The notes below the pieces were generated by a model. That model worked only from the letters and a program-made list of their open reading frames with translations. It searched no databases and had not been told where the DNA came from. From the NCBI RefSeq assembly GCF_034531395.1, contig NZ_JARVCO010000007.1, forward strand, positions 372,001 to 436,000: a stretch of DNA of 64,000 nt, given 5' to 3'. Origin of the DNA: Pontiella agarivorans (GTDB taxonomy: Bacteria; Verrucomicrobiota; Kiritimatiellia; Kiritimatiellales; Pontiellaceae). The stretch's first letter is position 1. The number at the start of each line of letters is the position of its first letter. Below, piece after piece: positions 1 through 7,537 of the stretch. The translations under genes were made by a program, and so were the position numbers.

Positions 1-213
1 AACATCAGTTTGTCGGAATTACAGAAAAAATTGAACGAGGCCCTGCAAAACCTGTCTGAAAAGCACAGAACCGTTGTGGTGATGCATGATATGCAGGGCA
101 TTCCACACGAGGAAATCGCGAAAGTGGTGGGGGCTTCGGTAGGAACAGTTAGGTCGCGTCTGTTTTATGCCCGGAGACAAATGCAAACTGAACTAGCGGA
201 ATTTATGAAATGA
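1..213 (+). CDS. ECF sigma factor, C-terminal part (partial)
   Basis: The reading frame is already open at base 1, so only the last 70 residues are visible. They hold a complete sigma-70 region 4. A leading helix contains LSEKHRTVVVMHDMQG, the helix-turn-helix contains HEEIAKVVGASVGTVRSRLF, and a basic tail follows. That layout is typical of extracytoplasmic-function sigma factors, which bind the -35 element and redirect RNA polymerase. The stop overlaps the next start by four bases (ATGA), so the downstream membrane protein is translationally coupled and is probably its regulator. The stress it answers to cannot be told from this fragment. Confidence 0.88.
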   Translation, partial: NISLSELQKKLNEALQNLSEKHRTVVVMHDMQGIPHEEIAKVVGASVGTVRSRLFYARRQMQTELAEFMK

Positions 214-680
214 TGGACGAAAAGATGTCTACAGATCCGACGGCTGATAAACAGGCCGACCTCGTGTTACAGCAACTGCTGCACCTGAAATCGTATGAAC
301 GGCCCGATCCTTCGCGGATGACGCGAAACAAACAGAATATCATGCGCTCAGTCCGTCAGGTGCAGTCCCGAAAACGTAAACCGCTTCTGGATCTGCTCGA
401 ACTCAATATCCCGTGGTTTTTCGCGGAGCCGAAATATGGGATTGCCGCATTGTTTGTGGCCTTTCTCGGTCTGCAGTATGTGGGCATGTCAACGAGGCAG
501 AACGCAATGGAAACGGGAATTTATACTTCCAGCGACCTTGTGGCGACCTATCATCATCCAGGCGAATCTTCCGCGGTGGTTTCCAACCGCTATCCAAGCC
601 TGCCGAGCAACTACCAGCTGTTTTCCAATCCGCAGGGCGATCAGACCGTGGTCCCCGCGGCATTCAAACTTGACGAATAA
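210..680 (+). CDS. Single-pass membrane protein, probable anti-sigma partner
   Basis: This 156-residue protein is not recognised by family. Its first 70 residues are polar and basic and should be cytoplasmic. A single hydrophobic segment (about residues 76-94, YGIAALFVAFLGLQYVGM) is followed by a polar exported tail. Position directly after an ECF sigma gene, a four-base overlap and this topology fit an anti-sigma factor, but I see no clear zinc-binding anti-sigma motif, so this is inferred from context. Two start codons (210 and 213) are adjacent; the first overlaps the sigma stop. A strong terminator follows at 706-740. Confidence 0.7.
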   Translation: MMDEKMSTDPTADKQADLVLQQLLHLKSYERPDPSRMTRNKQNIMRSVRQVQSRKRKPLLDLLELNIPWFFAEPKYGIAALFVAFLGLQYVGMSTRQNAMETGIYTSSDLVATYHHPGESSAVVSNRYPSLPSNYQLFSNPQGDQTVVPAAFKLDE

Positions 681-705
681 CCCATCTTCTCCTCCTGACA
701 CCAAA

Positions 706-740
706 GCATTCTCTGCGTATTGCAGAGAGTGCTTTTTTTA
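706..740 (+). terminator. Intrinsic terminator of the sigma/anti-sigma operon
   Basis: Near-perfect 11-bp stem GCATTCTCTGC / GCAGAGAGTGC with a short loop, followed by a run of seven T residues. Confidence 0.9.
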
Positions 741-1019
741 TAAAATGCAGGATCTCTTTGTCTGTGCAGATATTTTAACAAAGCCTGTAACGGGTATGCT
801 TTCGGGGATCGGTATAGAAGCAAACGAAAGTAAGATGAAGACCGTACTTGCAACATCAGCATCATTCATTAGCGCAAGCCCGCTGTTTTCGTTCTGTCGA
901 TATCTATGGCATTGAGGCGAAGAGCGGTTTTTGGGAAAGGATTTTTACGAGCTCATTCGCTGAGGAAGACAAGGGGGATTAATACCTGCGAGAGCGAAGG
1001 GGCCCCGGGATGGAGATGC
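741..1019. other. Gene-free stretch
   Basis: Between two convergent terminators. The open frames here lack ribosome-binding sites and recognisable protein sequence. I see no RNA gene or repeat. Confidence 0.6.
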
Positions 1020-1056
1020 AAAAAAGCGCCCTCGCTGATGCGGGAGCGCTTTTTCG
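1020..1056 (-). terminator. Intrinsic terminator of the rpiB-glyA gene
   Basis: Stem AAGCGCTCCCGC / GCGAGGGCGCTT on the minus strand with a four-base loop (ATCA), flanked by A and T runs on both sides, so it may work in both directions. It lies about 20 bases beyond the glyA stop. Confidence 0.85.
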
Positions 1057-1077
1057 TTTTCCAATTTGACAGGAAAG

Positions 1078-2757
1078 TCAGGGAATCGGGAATGCGGCAG
1101 TCAGCGCAATGACCTCTTCCTTGATCTGGGCCAATACTGCGTCGTCGTCCGCATTGCGAATGGCACGCTTGATGAAGTTTGCAATTTTGACCATTTCCTC
1201 TTCCTTCATGCCGCGGGTGGTCACCGCCGGGGTTCCGATACGGATGCCGGAAGTTACAAACGGACTTTTAGTATCGAACGGGATGGCATTTTTATTCACG
1301 GTGATGGCGGCCTTATCCAGCGCAATCGCCGCATCTTTGCCGGTTACACCGGTTTTAGTCAGGTCAACGAGCATCAGATGGTTGTCCGTTCCTCCGGAAA
1401 CCAAGCGGATATCGTCGTCTTCCAGTGCCGCCGCCAGGGCCTGAGCATTTTTAACCACCTGCTGCTGATAGGTTTTGAACGACGGTTGCAGATCTTCGTG
1501 GAAACAGACTGCTTTGGCCGCGATCGTATGCATCAGCGGTCCGCCCTGGATTCCCGGGAAAACCTGCTTGTCGATGTCGGCCGCAAATTTTTCCCGGCAC
1601 AGAATCATGCCGCCGCGCGGGCCGCGCAGGGTTTTATGTGTGGTTGTGGTTACAAATTCCGCGTAGGGAACAGGATTCGGATGGCAGCCTGCTGCCACCA
1701 AGCCGGCAATGTGTGCCATATCCACCATCAGATAGGCGCCGCAACTGTCGGCGATTTTACGCAGACGTTTGAAGTCGATGATGCGGGAATAGGCCGATGC
1801 TCCGGCTACAATCATTTTCGGTTTATGTTCGTCGGCCAGAGCCTGCACCTTGTCATAGTCGATCTGCTCGGTTTCTTTATCGACGCCGTAGGGCACAATT
1901 TCAAAGAAACGGCCGGAAAAGTTCATCGGATGCCCGTGGGTCAGATGACCGCCTTCGGCAAGACTCATGGCGAGAATTGTGTCGCCCGGATTCAGCATTG
2001 CATAATAGACGGCCATGTTGGCTCCGGAACCGTGATGCGGCTGCACATTGGCATGCTCGGCACCGAACAGCTCTTTGGCGCGGTCAATCGCCAGACGTTC
2101 GGCTTCATCCACCCATTCGCACCCATTGTACCAGCGTTTTGCCGGGTAGCCTTCGGCATATTTGTTGGTCAAACGCGATCCGGAGACTTCGCGTACCGCT
2201 TTGGAAACAATATTTTCCGAGGCAATCAGCTCCAGGTTTTCCTGTTGGCGTACATCCTCTTTCTTCATGACGGCATAGATTTCGGGGTCGCTGTCATAAA
2301 CGGCGATGGTTCCGCTGTGCTCGGCGGCGTAATCTTTGATTTTATTCACGCGGCGTTCATGACGTCCGCCTTCAAAACCGGTGTTGAGCCAGGCATCTAT
2401 AATGTCTTCCAGATCGGCATCCTCGGTATATTTTCCCGAAAGGCACAGTATATTGGCATCATTATGCGAACGGGTCATCGTGGCCATTTCGGCATTCAGG
2501 CAGAGGGCTGCCCGGACGCGGGGAAATTTGTTTGCAGTAATGCTCACGCCCACACCCGTCGTGCAACAGATGATGCCCTGGTCAACGGTCGCATTGGAAA
2601 CTTTGTTGGCCACAGCTGCTGCGTAGTCGGAATAGTCGACAGCATCGGTGCTGTCGCAACCGAGGTCTTCCACTGTGACCCCTTTGTTTCGCAGTATTTC
2701 GGAGACTTTGGTTTTAAGCGTATAACCGCCGTGATCTGAACCAATTGCAATTTTCAT
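1078..2757 (-). CDS. RpiB-GlyA fusion: ribose-5-phosphate isomerase B plus serine hydroxymethyltransferase
   Basis: One 559-residue frame joins two enzymes. Residues 1-about 150 are RpiB, which interconverts ribose-5-P and ribulose-5-P: SDHGGY near the start, [14 protein letters not shown] with the catalytic cysteine, and TRSHND. Residues about 160-559 are a near full-length SHMT, the PLP enzyme moving a C1 unit from serine to tetrahydrofolate: LIASEN, the PLP lysine in [13 protein letters not shown] (about K375), and GTPAVTTRG. The join is in [17 protein letters not shown] with no stop or frameshift. ATG at 2757 has AAGGA ten bases upstream. In Firmicutes the two genes are only neighbours (ywlF, glyA), next to the same ptp and tsaC genes as here. 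Both active sites look intact, so a bifunctional enzyme is likely. Confidence 0.93.
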   Translation of the reverse strand: MKIAIGSDHGGYTLKTKVSEILRNKGVTVEDLGCDSTDAVDYSDYAAAVANKVSNATVDQGIICCTTGVGVSITANKFPRVRAALCLNAEMATMTRSHNDANILCLSGKYTEDADLEDIIDAWLNTGFEGGRHERRVNKIKDYAAEHSGTIAVYDSDPEIYAVMKKEDVRQQENLELIASENIVSKAVREVSGSRLTNKYAEGYPAKRWYNGCEWVDEAERLAIDRAKELFGAEHANVQPHHGSGANMAVYYAMLNPGDTILAMSLAEGGHLTHGHPMNFSGRFFEIVPYGVDKETEQIDYDKVQALADEHKPKMIVAGASAYSRIIDFKRLRKIADSCGAYLMVDMAHIAGLVAAGCHPNPVPYAEFVTTTTHKTLRGPRGGMILCREKFAADIDKQVFPGIQGGPLMHTIAAKAVCFHEDLQPSFKTYQQQVVKNAQALAAALEDDDIRLVSGGTDNHLMLVDLTKTGVTGKDAAIALDKAAITVNKNAIPFDTKSPFVTSGIRIGTPAVTTRGMKEEEMVKIANFIKRAIRNADDDAVLAQIKEEVIALTAAFPIP

Positions 2758-2776
2758 ATAAAAGCGTCCTTATTAA

Positions 2777-2795
2777 GGAAGGATTTCATCCTTCC
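2777..2795. repeat. Hairpin in the leader of rpiB-glyA
   Basis: GGAAGGAT-TTC-ATCCTTCC is a perfect 8-bp stem with a three-base loop, ending in CCGG. It resembles the hairpin at 55564. On the minus strand it lies about 20 bases before the rpiB-glyA start and has no T run, so it is more likely a processing or stability element than a terminator. Confidence 0.6.
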
Positions 2796-2880
2796 GGTTA
2801 ATGGCTATTGGTTATTGGCTGCCTGTAAAATGTATTTCCCGGCAACGAATAACAATTAACTAATAACTGCAAAGGAATGC

Positions 2881-3342
2881 CTAGGCATTCTTTTGACCCT
2901 CGCGAATAAAAAGGATCAGGTCCGAAAGGGCCCGATCAATCTCATCACGCGTTCGTTTGTAAGTATTTAGCGTTCCGCCGAACGGATCGGAAACATCGGC
3001 GGGAACTTTCGATGTTCCGAAGGCGTTAATCAAGAAAACTTTGTTTCCAACCTCCGGAAAGCGCTCGCAGATATTCGCGGCGTGGTTGGAAGACATCGCC
3101 AAAATGAAATCGGCTTCTTCAGTCAGGGCCGAAGTAAGGGGTTGGCTGCGGTGCCCGGTGATATCGATGCCGATTTCTTTCATGGCTGTAATTGAATGAG
3201 GGCTCGCTGGCGCGCCGGTGTTGGCAAAAATGCCGGCGCTGCGGGCCTCCCAGCCCATATCACCTTGCCGTTGAAGGAATAGTGCTTCGGCCATCGGGCT
3301 TCGGCAGGTATTGCCGGTACAGATAAATAAAACCATGCTCAT
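2881..3342 (-). CDS. Low-molecular-weight phosphatase, arginine-phosphatase type
   Basis: A 153-residue protein of the LMW-PTP fold. The P-loop CTGNTCRS (C8 to R14) starts the protein and the general-acid DP pair sits in SDPFGG near residue 115. Known family logic: threonine inside the loop (GNT), where tyrosine phosphatases often have isoleucine, marks the YwlE class that removes phosphate from phospho-arginine. So arginine phosphatase is the better call, though no McsB kinase is in the window. The start overlaps the tsaC stop by four bases (ATGA), so the two are coupled. A palindromic repeat in the end of tsaC supplies the GGATTGGAA stretch just before the ATG. Confidence 0.88.
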   Translation of the reverse strand: MSMVLFICTGNTCRSPMAEALFLQRQGDMGWEARSAGIFANTGAPASPHSITAMKEIGIDITGHRSQPLTSALTEEADFILAMSSNHAANICERFPEVGNKVFLINAFGTSKVPADVSDPFGGTLNTYKRTRDEIDRALSDLILFIREGQKNA

Positions 3343-3953
3343 TGTTCCAATCCCTGGAAAAAGACCTGTTGAATTTGGGAAAAGGGTACGCGACCTTCGC
3401 GAATACAGGTGAGATCGTCTCCGTCGGCTTTGATTACCGTGCTCGGAATGGCTTCGGTCGCGGAGGGGCCGGAGTCGAGCGCGAGGTCGGCTGGGATAGA
3501 GGCAATGGCCTCCTGCGCAGTTTTAGTGTCGGGTTCGCCGCTGAGGTTGGCGCTGGTGAGCGCGAGTGTACGGCCGCATATTTTGGCCAATTCTACCGGA
3601 ACGGCGTGGTCGGGAACACGATAGCCGGTCCAGCCGTCTGCGGTTTCCACAATCAGGGTCAGCGGTCCCGGCCACCATTTTGAGGCCAGAGCATCCAGAC
3701 CGGAGTTCCAATGTCTGGAAGCGGCTTTCACCTGTGTGCCGTCGGCGGCCAGACGGGCAATCGGTTTATCGCCGTCCCGTCCTTTGGCACGAATCAGTTT
3801 TTCCAGGGCACCGGGCACGGCTGGATCGCAGGCGATTCCGTAGACGGTTTCCGTCGGCACAATCACCAGTCCACCTGCATGCAGCACATCGCGTGCTGTT
3901 TTCAAGGTCTGGAAATCGGGGGTCTCCCGATTAATTGTCGCTATCAGAGTCAT
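3339..3953 (-). CDS. tsaC: Threonylcarbamoyl-AMP synthase TsaC/Sua5/YwlC
   Basis: Makes threonylcarbamoyl-AMP from threonine, bicarbonate and ATP for the t6A37 modification of ANN-decoding tRNAs. The YrdC fold is clear: PTETVYGIACD near residue 34, KGRDGDKPIA, the basic core around SKWWPGPLTLI, and TSANLSGEPDT. I use the ATG at 3953 (204 residues, normal for the short TsaC form). The frame is open to a TTG at 3992, but the added 13 residues are not family-like. Two TTCCA-N5-TGGAA palindromes lie inside. One (3706) gives SRHWN; the other (3345) forms the C-terminal FQGLEQ. It is followed by ptp and rpiB-glyA, and priA diverges from it. Confidence 0.92.
   Translation of the reverse strand: MTLIATINRETPDFQTLKTARDVLHAGGLVIVPTETVYGIACDPAVPGALEKLIRAKGRDGDKPIARLAADGTQVKAASRHWNSGLDALASKWWPGPLTLIVETADGWTGYRVPDHAVPVELAKICGRTLALTSANLSGEPDTKTAQEAIASIPADLALDSGPSATEAIPSTVIKADGDDLTCIREGRVPFSQIQQVFFQGLEQ
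3345..3359. repeat. Palindrome TTCCAATCCCTGGAA
   Basis: At the tsaC/ptp join. On the minus strand it codes F-Q-G-L-E at the end of TsaC and lies where the ptp ribosome-binding site should be. Confidence 0.9.
3706..3720. repeat. Palindrome TTCCAATGTCTGGAA
   Basis: Inside tsaC, read in the other frame as S-R-H-W-N. Confidence 0.9.
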
Positions 3954-4044
3954 TCGGCGGATTTTACCGACCGGATGTTTCAAATCAAGCAACAGGGGAT
4001 TTTTTCGTGCGTTATCAAGGTTTGGAAACTACATTGTCCCGCTT

Positions 4045-6237
4045 ATGGCACGTATTGCAAAAGTAGTGGTGGAGATTTCGCTCGACCGGGAATTTGATTA
4101 CAACATTCCGGCGCATCTCCAGCCGACCATTAAGGTGGGGTCGCAGGTAAATGTTCCGTTCCACGGACGGAACCTGCGCGGCTTTGTGGTGGGGCTGGCC
4201 AGTTTTTCTGCTTATGCCGATAAGCTGAAAGAAATCGACAGTGTTGTCGGCGAAAAACCGCTGATTCCCGACGAGATTATGAAGCTCGCCTACTGGATTG
4301 CCGACTACTATTGTGCGCCCATCGAGCAGGCCGTCCGCACCGTGCTGCCCAGCGCCGTACGTCGTCACGGAGCCCGGCATAAAAAACAGCGTTTTGTTGC
4401 TCTGACGGGAAAGGTGCCCGAGAAAATTACCGCTCTTCAGGACGCGGTTTTCCGTACATTGGAGCAGCTCGGAAGCATGTCGGTTTCGGAATTATGTGAA
4501 CGGGCGGGGTGCACGGAATCGCCGATCAAGACGCTGGAGAAAAAGGGGCTGGTTACGATTTCGGAGGAGACGGTTCAGCGCGACCCGCATGCGGGGATGG
4601 AGCTGTTGCGGACACAACCGTTTGATCTGATGGTGGAGCAGAAGGTCGCGCTGGATAAAATCTGTGCGTCAATGGACCTGAAAAAGCCGAAAACGGTGCT
4701 GCTGCACGGTGTGACGGGCAGCGGTAAAACGGAGGTTTACCTGCAGGCACTGCAGCATGCGCTGGATAAAGGGCAGGGTGCGATTGTGCTGGTGCCGGAG
4801 ATATCGCTGACGCCCCAGACGGTGGACCGGTTTCGATCGCGCTTCGGCGATTGCGTGGCGGTATTGCATTCCAATCTGTCGGATGGAGAACGGCACGATG
4901 AGTGGCATCGCATTCGTGACGGCAAAGCGCAGATTGCCATTGGCGCGCGGTCGGCCCTTTTTGCCCCGGTGGAAAATGTCGGGCTGATTGTGGTGGATGA
5001 GGAACATGAGCCGACCTATAAACAGGATGAATCTCCGCGCTATAATGCGCGTGATGTGGCGGTGATGCGCGGTCACTTGGAAACCTGTTGTGTCGTGCTG
5101 GGTTCCGCGACGCCGGCGCTGGAATCTTTTGCCAATGTGAAGAGCGGTCGGTATGAGTTGGCGGAAATGGTGCAGCGCGTGGATGATCGGTCGATGCCGC
5201 TGATGCGGGTGGTGGACATGCGGATCGAGGCGGAGAAGGAGGGGCGTCCGACAATCTTTTCGGCGGAGCTGGTGCAGGGGATTTATGACCGGCTTAATGT
5301 CGGCGAGCAGGTGATTCTTTTTCTGAACCGACGTGGTTTTTCCTCTTCGATTCAATGCGAAATGTGCGGTTACGTGGCGGAGTGCACGGAGTGCAGCATT
5401 TCAATGACCTACCACAAGCGGGCGAATAAAATGATGTGTCATATCTGCGGGCGCGAGGAGAAGGTCCCGGATAAGTGCCCGAGCTGCGGGGACCTTAATT
5501 TTAAATATGCCGGAATGGGCACGCAGAAAATTGAGGAAATTCTCGAAAAGCTGTGCCCGAAGGCCCGGGTGGCGCGCATGGATTCGGATACGATGCGCAA
5601 AAAAGATTCGTACCGCACGGTGTTAGATAAGTTTAAAACGGGAAAACTGGATATTTTGCTGGGCACGCAGATGATTGCAAAGGGGCTGGATTTTCCGAAT
5701 GTCACACTCGTTGGGGTGCTCTATGCCGACATGTCGTTACAGGTTCCGGATTTCCGGGCGGGTGAGCGGACGTTCCAGTTGCTGACGCAGGTGGCTGGTC
5801 GGGCGGGACGGGGCGAGAAGGCGGGTGAGGTGATTGTTCAGGCCTACACACCGCACCATCCGGCCATTCAGGCGGCGCGGAACCTGGATTATGAAGGGTT
5901 CTGTTCTCAGGATCTGGAGTTCCGGCGCGAGCTGGGCTATCCGCCTTTTTCGCATCTGGTGCTGCTCACGTTTAAGGGAGAGTCGGAAGTGGATGTGATG
6001 ACGACGGCGGATAAATTTTTCCAATCGTTGGAAAGTGTGCTTCCGGAGTCGGTGAATGCGGTTCCGCCGATGCCGGCCCCGCTGGCCCGGGCAAAAGGTT
6101 TCTGGCGGTATCAGATTATGCTGCGTTGCGAGCACACCGTGAAGATGACGAAGCCGATCCGGCATGTGCAAAATCGTATGCGCCTGCCGAAAGGGGTTTC
6201 CCTGAGTATCGATGTGGATGCGCTGTCGCTGCTTTAG
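4045..6237 (+). CDS. priA: Primosomal protein N' (PriA helicase)
   Basis: A 730-residue 3'-to-5' DNA helicase that reloads the replisome at stalled forks. Order seen: N-terminal DNA-binding region, Walker A GVTGSGKTEVY (about 222-232), DEEHE Walker B (about 317), then paired zinc-binding cysteines (CEMCGYVAECTEC, CHICG, CPSCG; about 437-480), and motifs V-VI with LLTQVAGRAGRGEK. Length and motif order are normal. A palindromic repeat at 6019 sits in frame as FQSLE in the C-terminal region, a spot unlikely to be conserved. The gene ends four bases into the convergent hypothetical gene at 6234. Confidence 0.96.
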   Translation: MARIAKVVVEISLDREFDYNIPAHLQPTIKVGSQVNVPFHGRNLRGFVVGLASFSAYADKLKEIDSVVGEKPLIPDEIMKLAYWIADYYCAPIEQAVRTVLPSAVRRHGARHKKQRFVALTGKVPEKITALQDAVFRTLEQLGSMSVSELCERAGCTESPIKTLEKKGLVTISEETVQRDPHAGMELLRTQPFDLMVEQKVALDKICASMDLKKPKTVLLHGVTGSGKTEVYLQALQHALDKGQGAIVLVPEISLTPQTVDRFRSRFGDCVAVLHSNLSDGERHDEWHRIRDGKAQIAIGARSALFAPVENVGLIVVDEEHEPTYKQDESPRYNARDVAVMRGHLETCCVVLGSATPALESFANVKSGRYELAEMVQRVDDRSMPLMRVVDMRIEAEKEGRPTIFSAELVQGIYDRLNVGEQVILFLNRRGFSSSIQCEMCGYVAECTECSISMTYHKRANKMMCHICGREEKVPDKCPSCGDLNFKYAGMGTQKIEEILEKLCPKARVARMDSDTMRKKDSYRTVLDKFKTGKLDILLGTQMIAKGLDFPNVTLVGVLYADMSLQVPDFRAGERTFQLLTQVAGRAGRGEKAGEVIVQAYTPHHPAIQAARNLDYEGFCSQDLEFRRELGYPPFSHLVLLTFKGESEVDVMTTADKFFQSLESVLPESVNAVPPMPAPLARAKGFWRYQIMLRCEHTVKMTKPIRHVQNRMRLPKGVSLSIDVDALSLL
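6019..6033. repeat. Palindrome TTCCAATCGTTGGAA
   Basis: In frame in priA as F-Q-S-L-E. Confidence 0.9.
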
Positions 6238-6623
6238 TTTTCAGAAATCCATTTTTCTGCATTTTCCAAGGATTGGAAAATGCGTATTTCCGCGCCCCGG
6301 TTTCTGGCGATCAACTCACCAAGCTGGTTGAGTTCGTGATTTTCCTTATTTTCGTCGTATAAGGCCACTCGGATACCTGCGCTTGCGGGAACGAATTCCA
6401 TAATAAGCTCGAACAGTTCACCTTCGGTGATGCCGCCGTCGAGGGCTTCATGGATCAGCACCCGGTTGAGTTCAAGTTTGCGGACCCGGTCGGCAATTTG
6501 TCTCCAATATGAACGGCTGGCTTCGTAGCTGTCCTCGCCGGTCAACCGGACAAAAAGATAATTGTTTCGCGTTTCAAAATGCAGGTTGAATTGACCATCT
6601 TTCACGGTCTTTATATTTTGCAC
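6234..6623 (-). CDS. Small STAS/SpoIIAA-like hypothetical protein
   Basis: A 129-residue soluble protein with no signal peptide. The mix of strands and helices (LFVRLTGEDSYEAS, then NRVLIHEALDGGIT, then RVALYDENKEN) resembles STAS or SpoIIAA-like proteins, but the match is by eye only and no function is assigned. The start is GTG at 6623 with AAGGATAT directly before it, inside the last codons of the upstream kinase gene (13-base overlap), so it is coupled to that kinase. The palindrome at 6264 encodes FQSLE near its C-terminus. It converges on priA with a four-base overlap. Confidence 0.7.
   Translation of the reverse strand: MQNIKTVKDGQFNLHFETRNNYLFVRLTGEDSYEASRSYWRQIADRVRKLELNRVLIHEALDGGITEGELFELIMEFVPASAGIRVALYDENKENHELNQLGELIARNRGAEIRIFQSLENAEKWISEN
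6264..6278. repeat. Palindrome TTCCAAGGATTGGAA
   Basis: In frame (minus) in the STAS-like gene as F-Q-S-L-E. Confidence 0.9.
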
Positions 6624-7525
6624 ATATCCTTGAATTCTGCAACACGGATTTCTATCTGATCGCGGTCGAGTTTCGTGAGTCGTTCCAGGCTGAATTCTTC
6701 AACCCCGAAGGACGCGGTAATGCTGCCGTATACCATGGCCTGACGGATACTCTCTTTGTCTGTTTTTCCGGAAGCGCAGAGCGCCCCCATCAGGCCGCCG
6801 GCAAAGGTGTCGCCTGCTCCGGTAGGATCCTTGAAGTGGTCGAGCGGATAGGCGTGCAGCAGGAAAGTATCCTCTTTGGTGAACAGCATGGAGCCGTTCC
6901 CGCCTTTTTTGATGAGCACATATTCAGTGCCGAGATCGAACAGTTTTTTGGCGGCTTTGGTCAGTGAGTGTTCGCCGGTGAAGAGCTGTGCTTCATACTC
7001 ATTGAGCGTGAGCATCGTGCATTTGCTGATAACTTTTTCGAGATCCTCTTTTGCGATGTTGATCCACAGGTCCATGGTATCGATAAGTACGAACTTGGGT
7101 TCTCTGACCTGCTCAAGCACATGAAGCTGGAGGGCGGGGTGGATGTTGCCGAGGAAGAGGTAGGGGGCTTCTTTGTAGTTTTCCGGAAGTTCCGGGGAGA
7201 AGGTTTCAAAAACGCCGAGATCGGTGAAGAGCGTATCGCGGCTATCCATATTATCATGGTATTTACCGCCCCAGCTGAAGGTTTTTCCTTCGACGGTCTG
7301 GAGCCCTTCGAGATCGATATTCATGCTGCTCCAGGTGTCGCGGAATTCCTGCGGGAAATCGGTGCCTACGACGCCAACCATGCCGGTGTGGGAAAAAAAG
7401 GAAGCGGCCGCGCAGGCATAACTGACGGAACCGCCGAGAAGGCCTTCCCGTTTTTCGGCAGGGGTTTCGATGTCGTCGATTCCGATCGAGCCGACAATGA
7501 TGAGGTCAACAGCGGGTTTGGTCAT
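6611..7525 (-). CDS. PfkB-family sugar/nucleoside kinase
   Basis: A 304-residue ribokinase-like enzyme phosphorylating a sugar or nucleoside with ATP. It shows the glycine pair GGSVSYACAAASFF (about 31-44) and the catalytic anion-hole motif DPTGAGDTFAGGLMG (about 237-251, aspartate base in GAGD). Substrate cannot be read from sequence; the short form and GGSVSYA pattern are closer to adenosine/inosine or ribokinase-like members than to fructokinase. AAAGGAGAAAATT precedes the ATG. It is the first gene before the STAS-like protein, with which it overlaps. Confidence 0.85.
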   Translation of the reverse strand: MTKPAVDLIIVGSIGIDDIETPAEKREGLLGGSVSYACAAASFFSHTGMVGVVGTDFPQEFRDTWSSMNIDLEGLQTVEGKTFSWGGKYHDNMDSRDTLFTDLGVFETFSPELPENYKEAPYLFLGNIHPALQLHVLEQVREPKFVLIDTMDLWINIAKEDLEKVISKCTMLTLNEYEAQLFTGEHSLTKAAKKLFDLGTEYVLIKKGGNGSMLFTKEDTFLLHAYPLDHFKDPTGAGDTFAGGLMGALCASGKTDKESIRQAMVYGSITASFGVEEFSLERLTKLDRDQIEIRVAEFKDMCKI

Positions 7526-7537
7526 AATTTTCTCCTT

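Noticed and set aside
906-1112. 68-codon plus-strand frame
   Set aside because: Runs through the glyA terminator and into antisense of glyA; no start signal.
1066-2739. Open plus-strand frame of 557 codons
   Set aside because: Antisense shadow of rpiB-glyA, whose minus-strand product has clear enzyme motifs; the plus frame has none.
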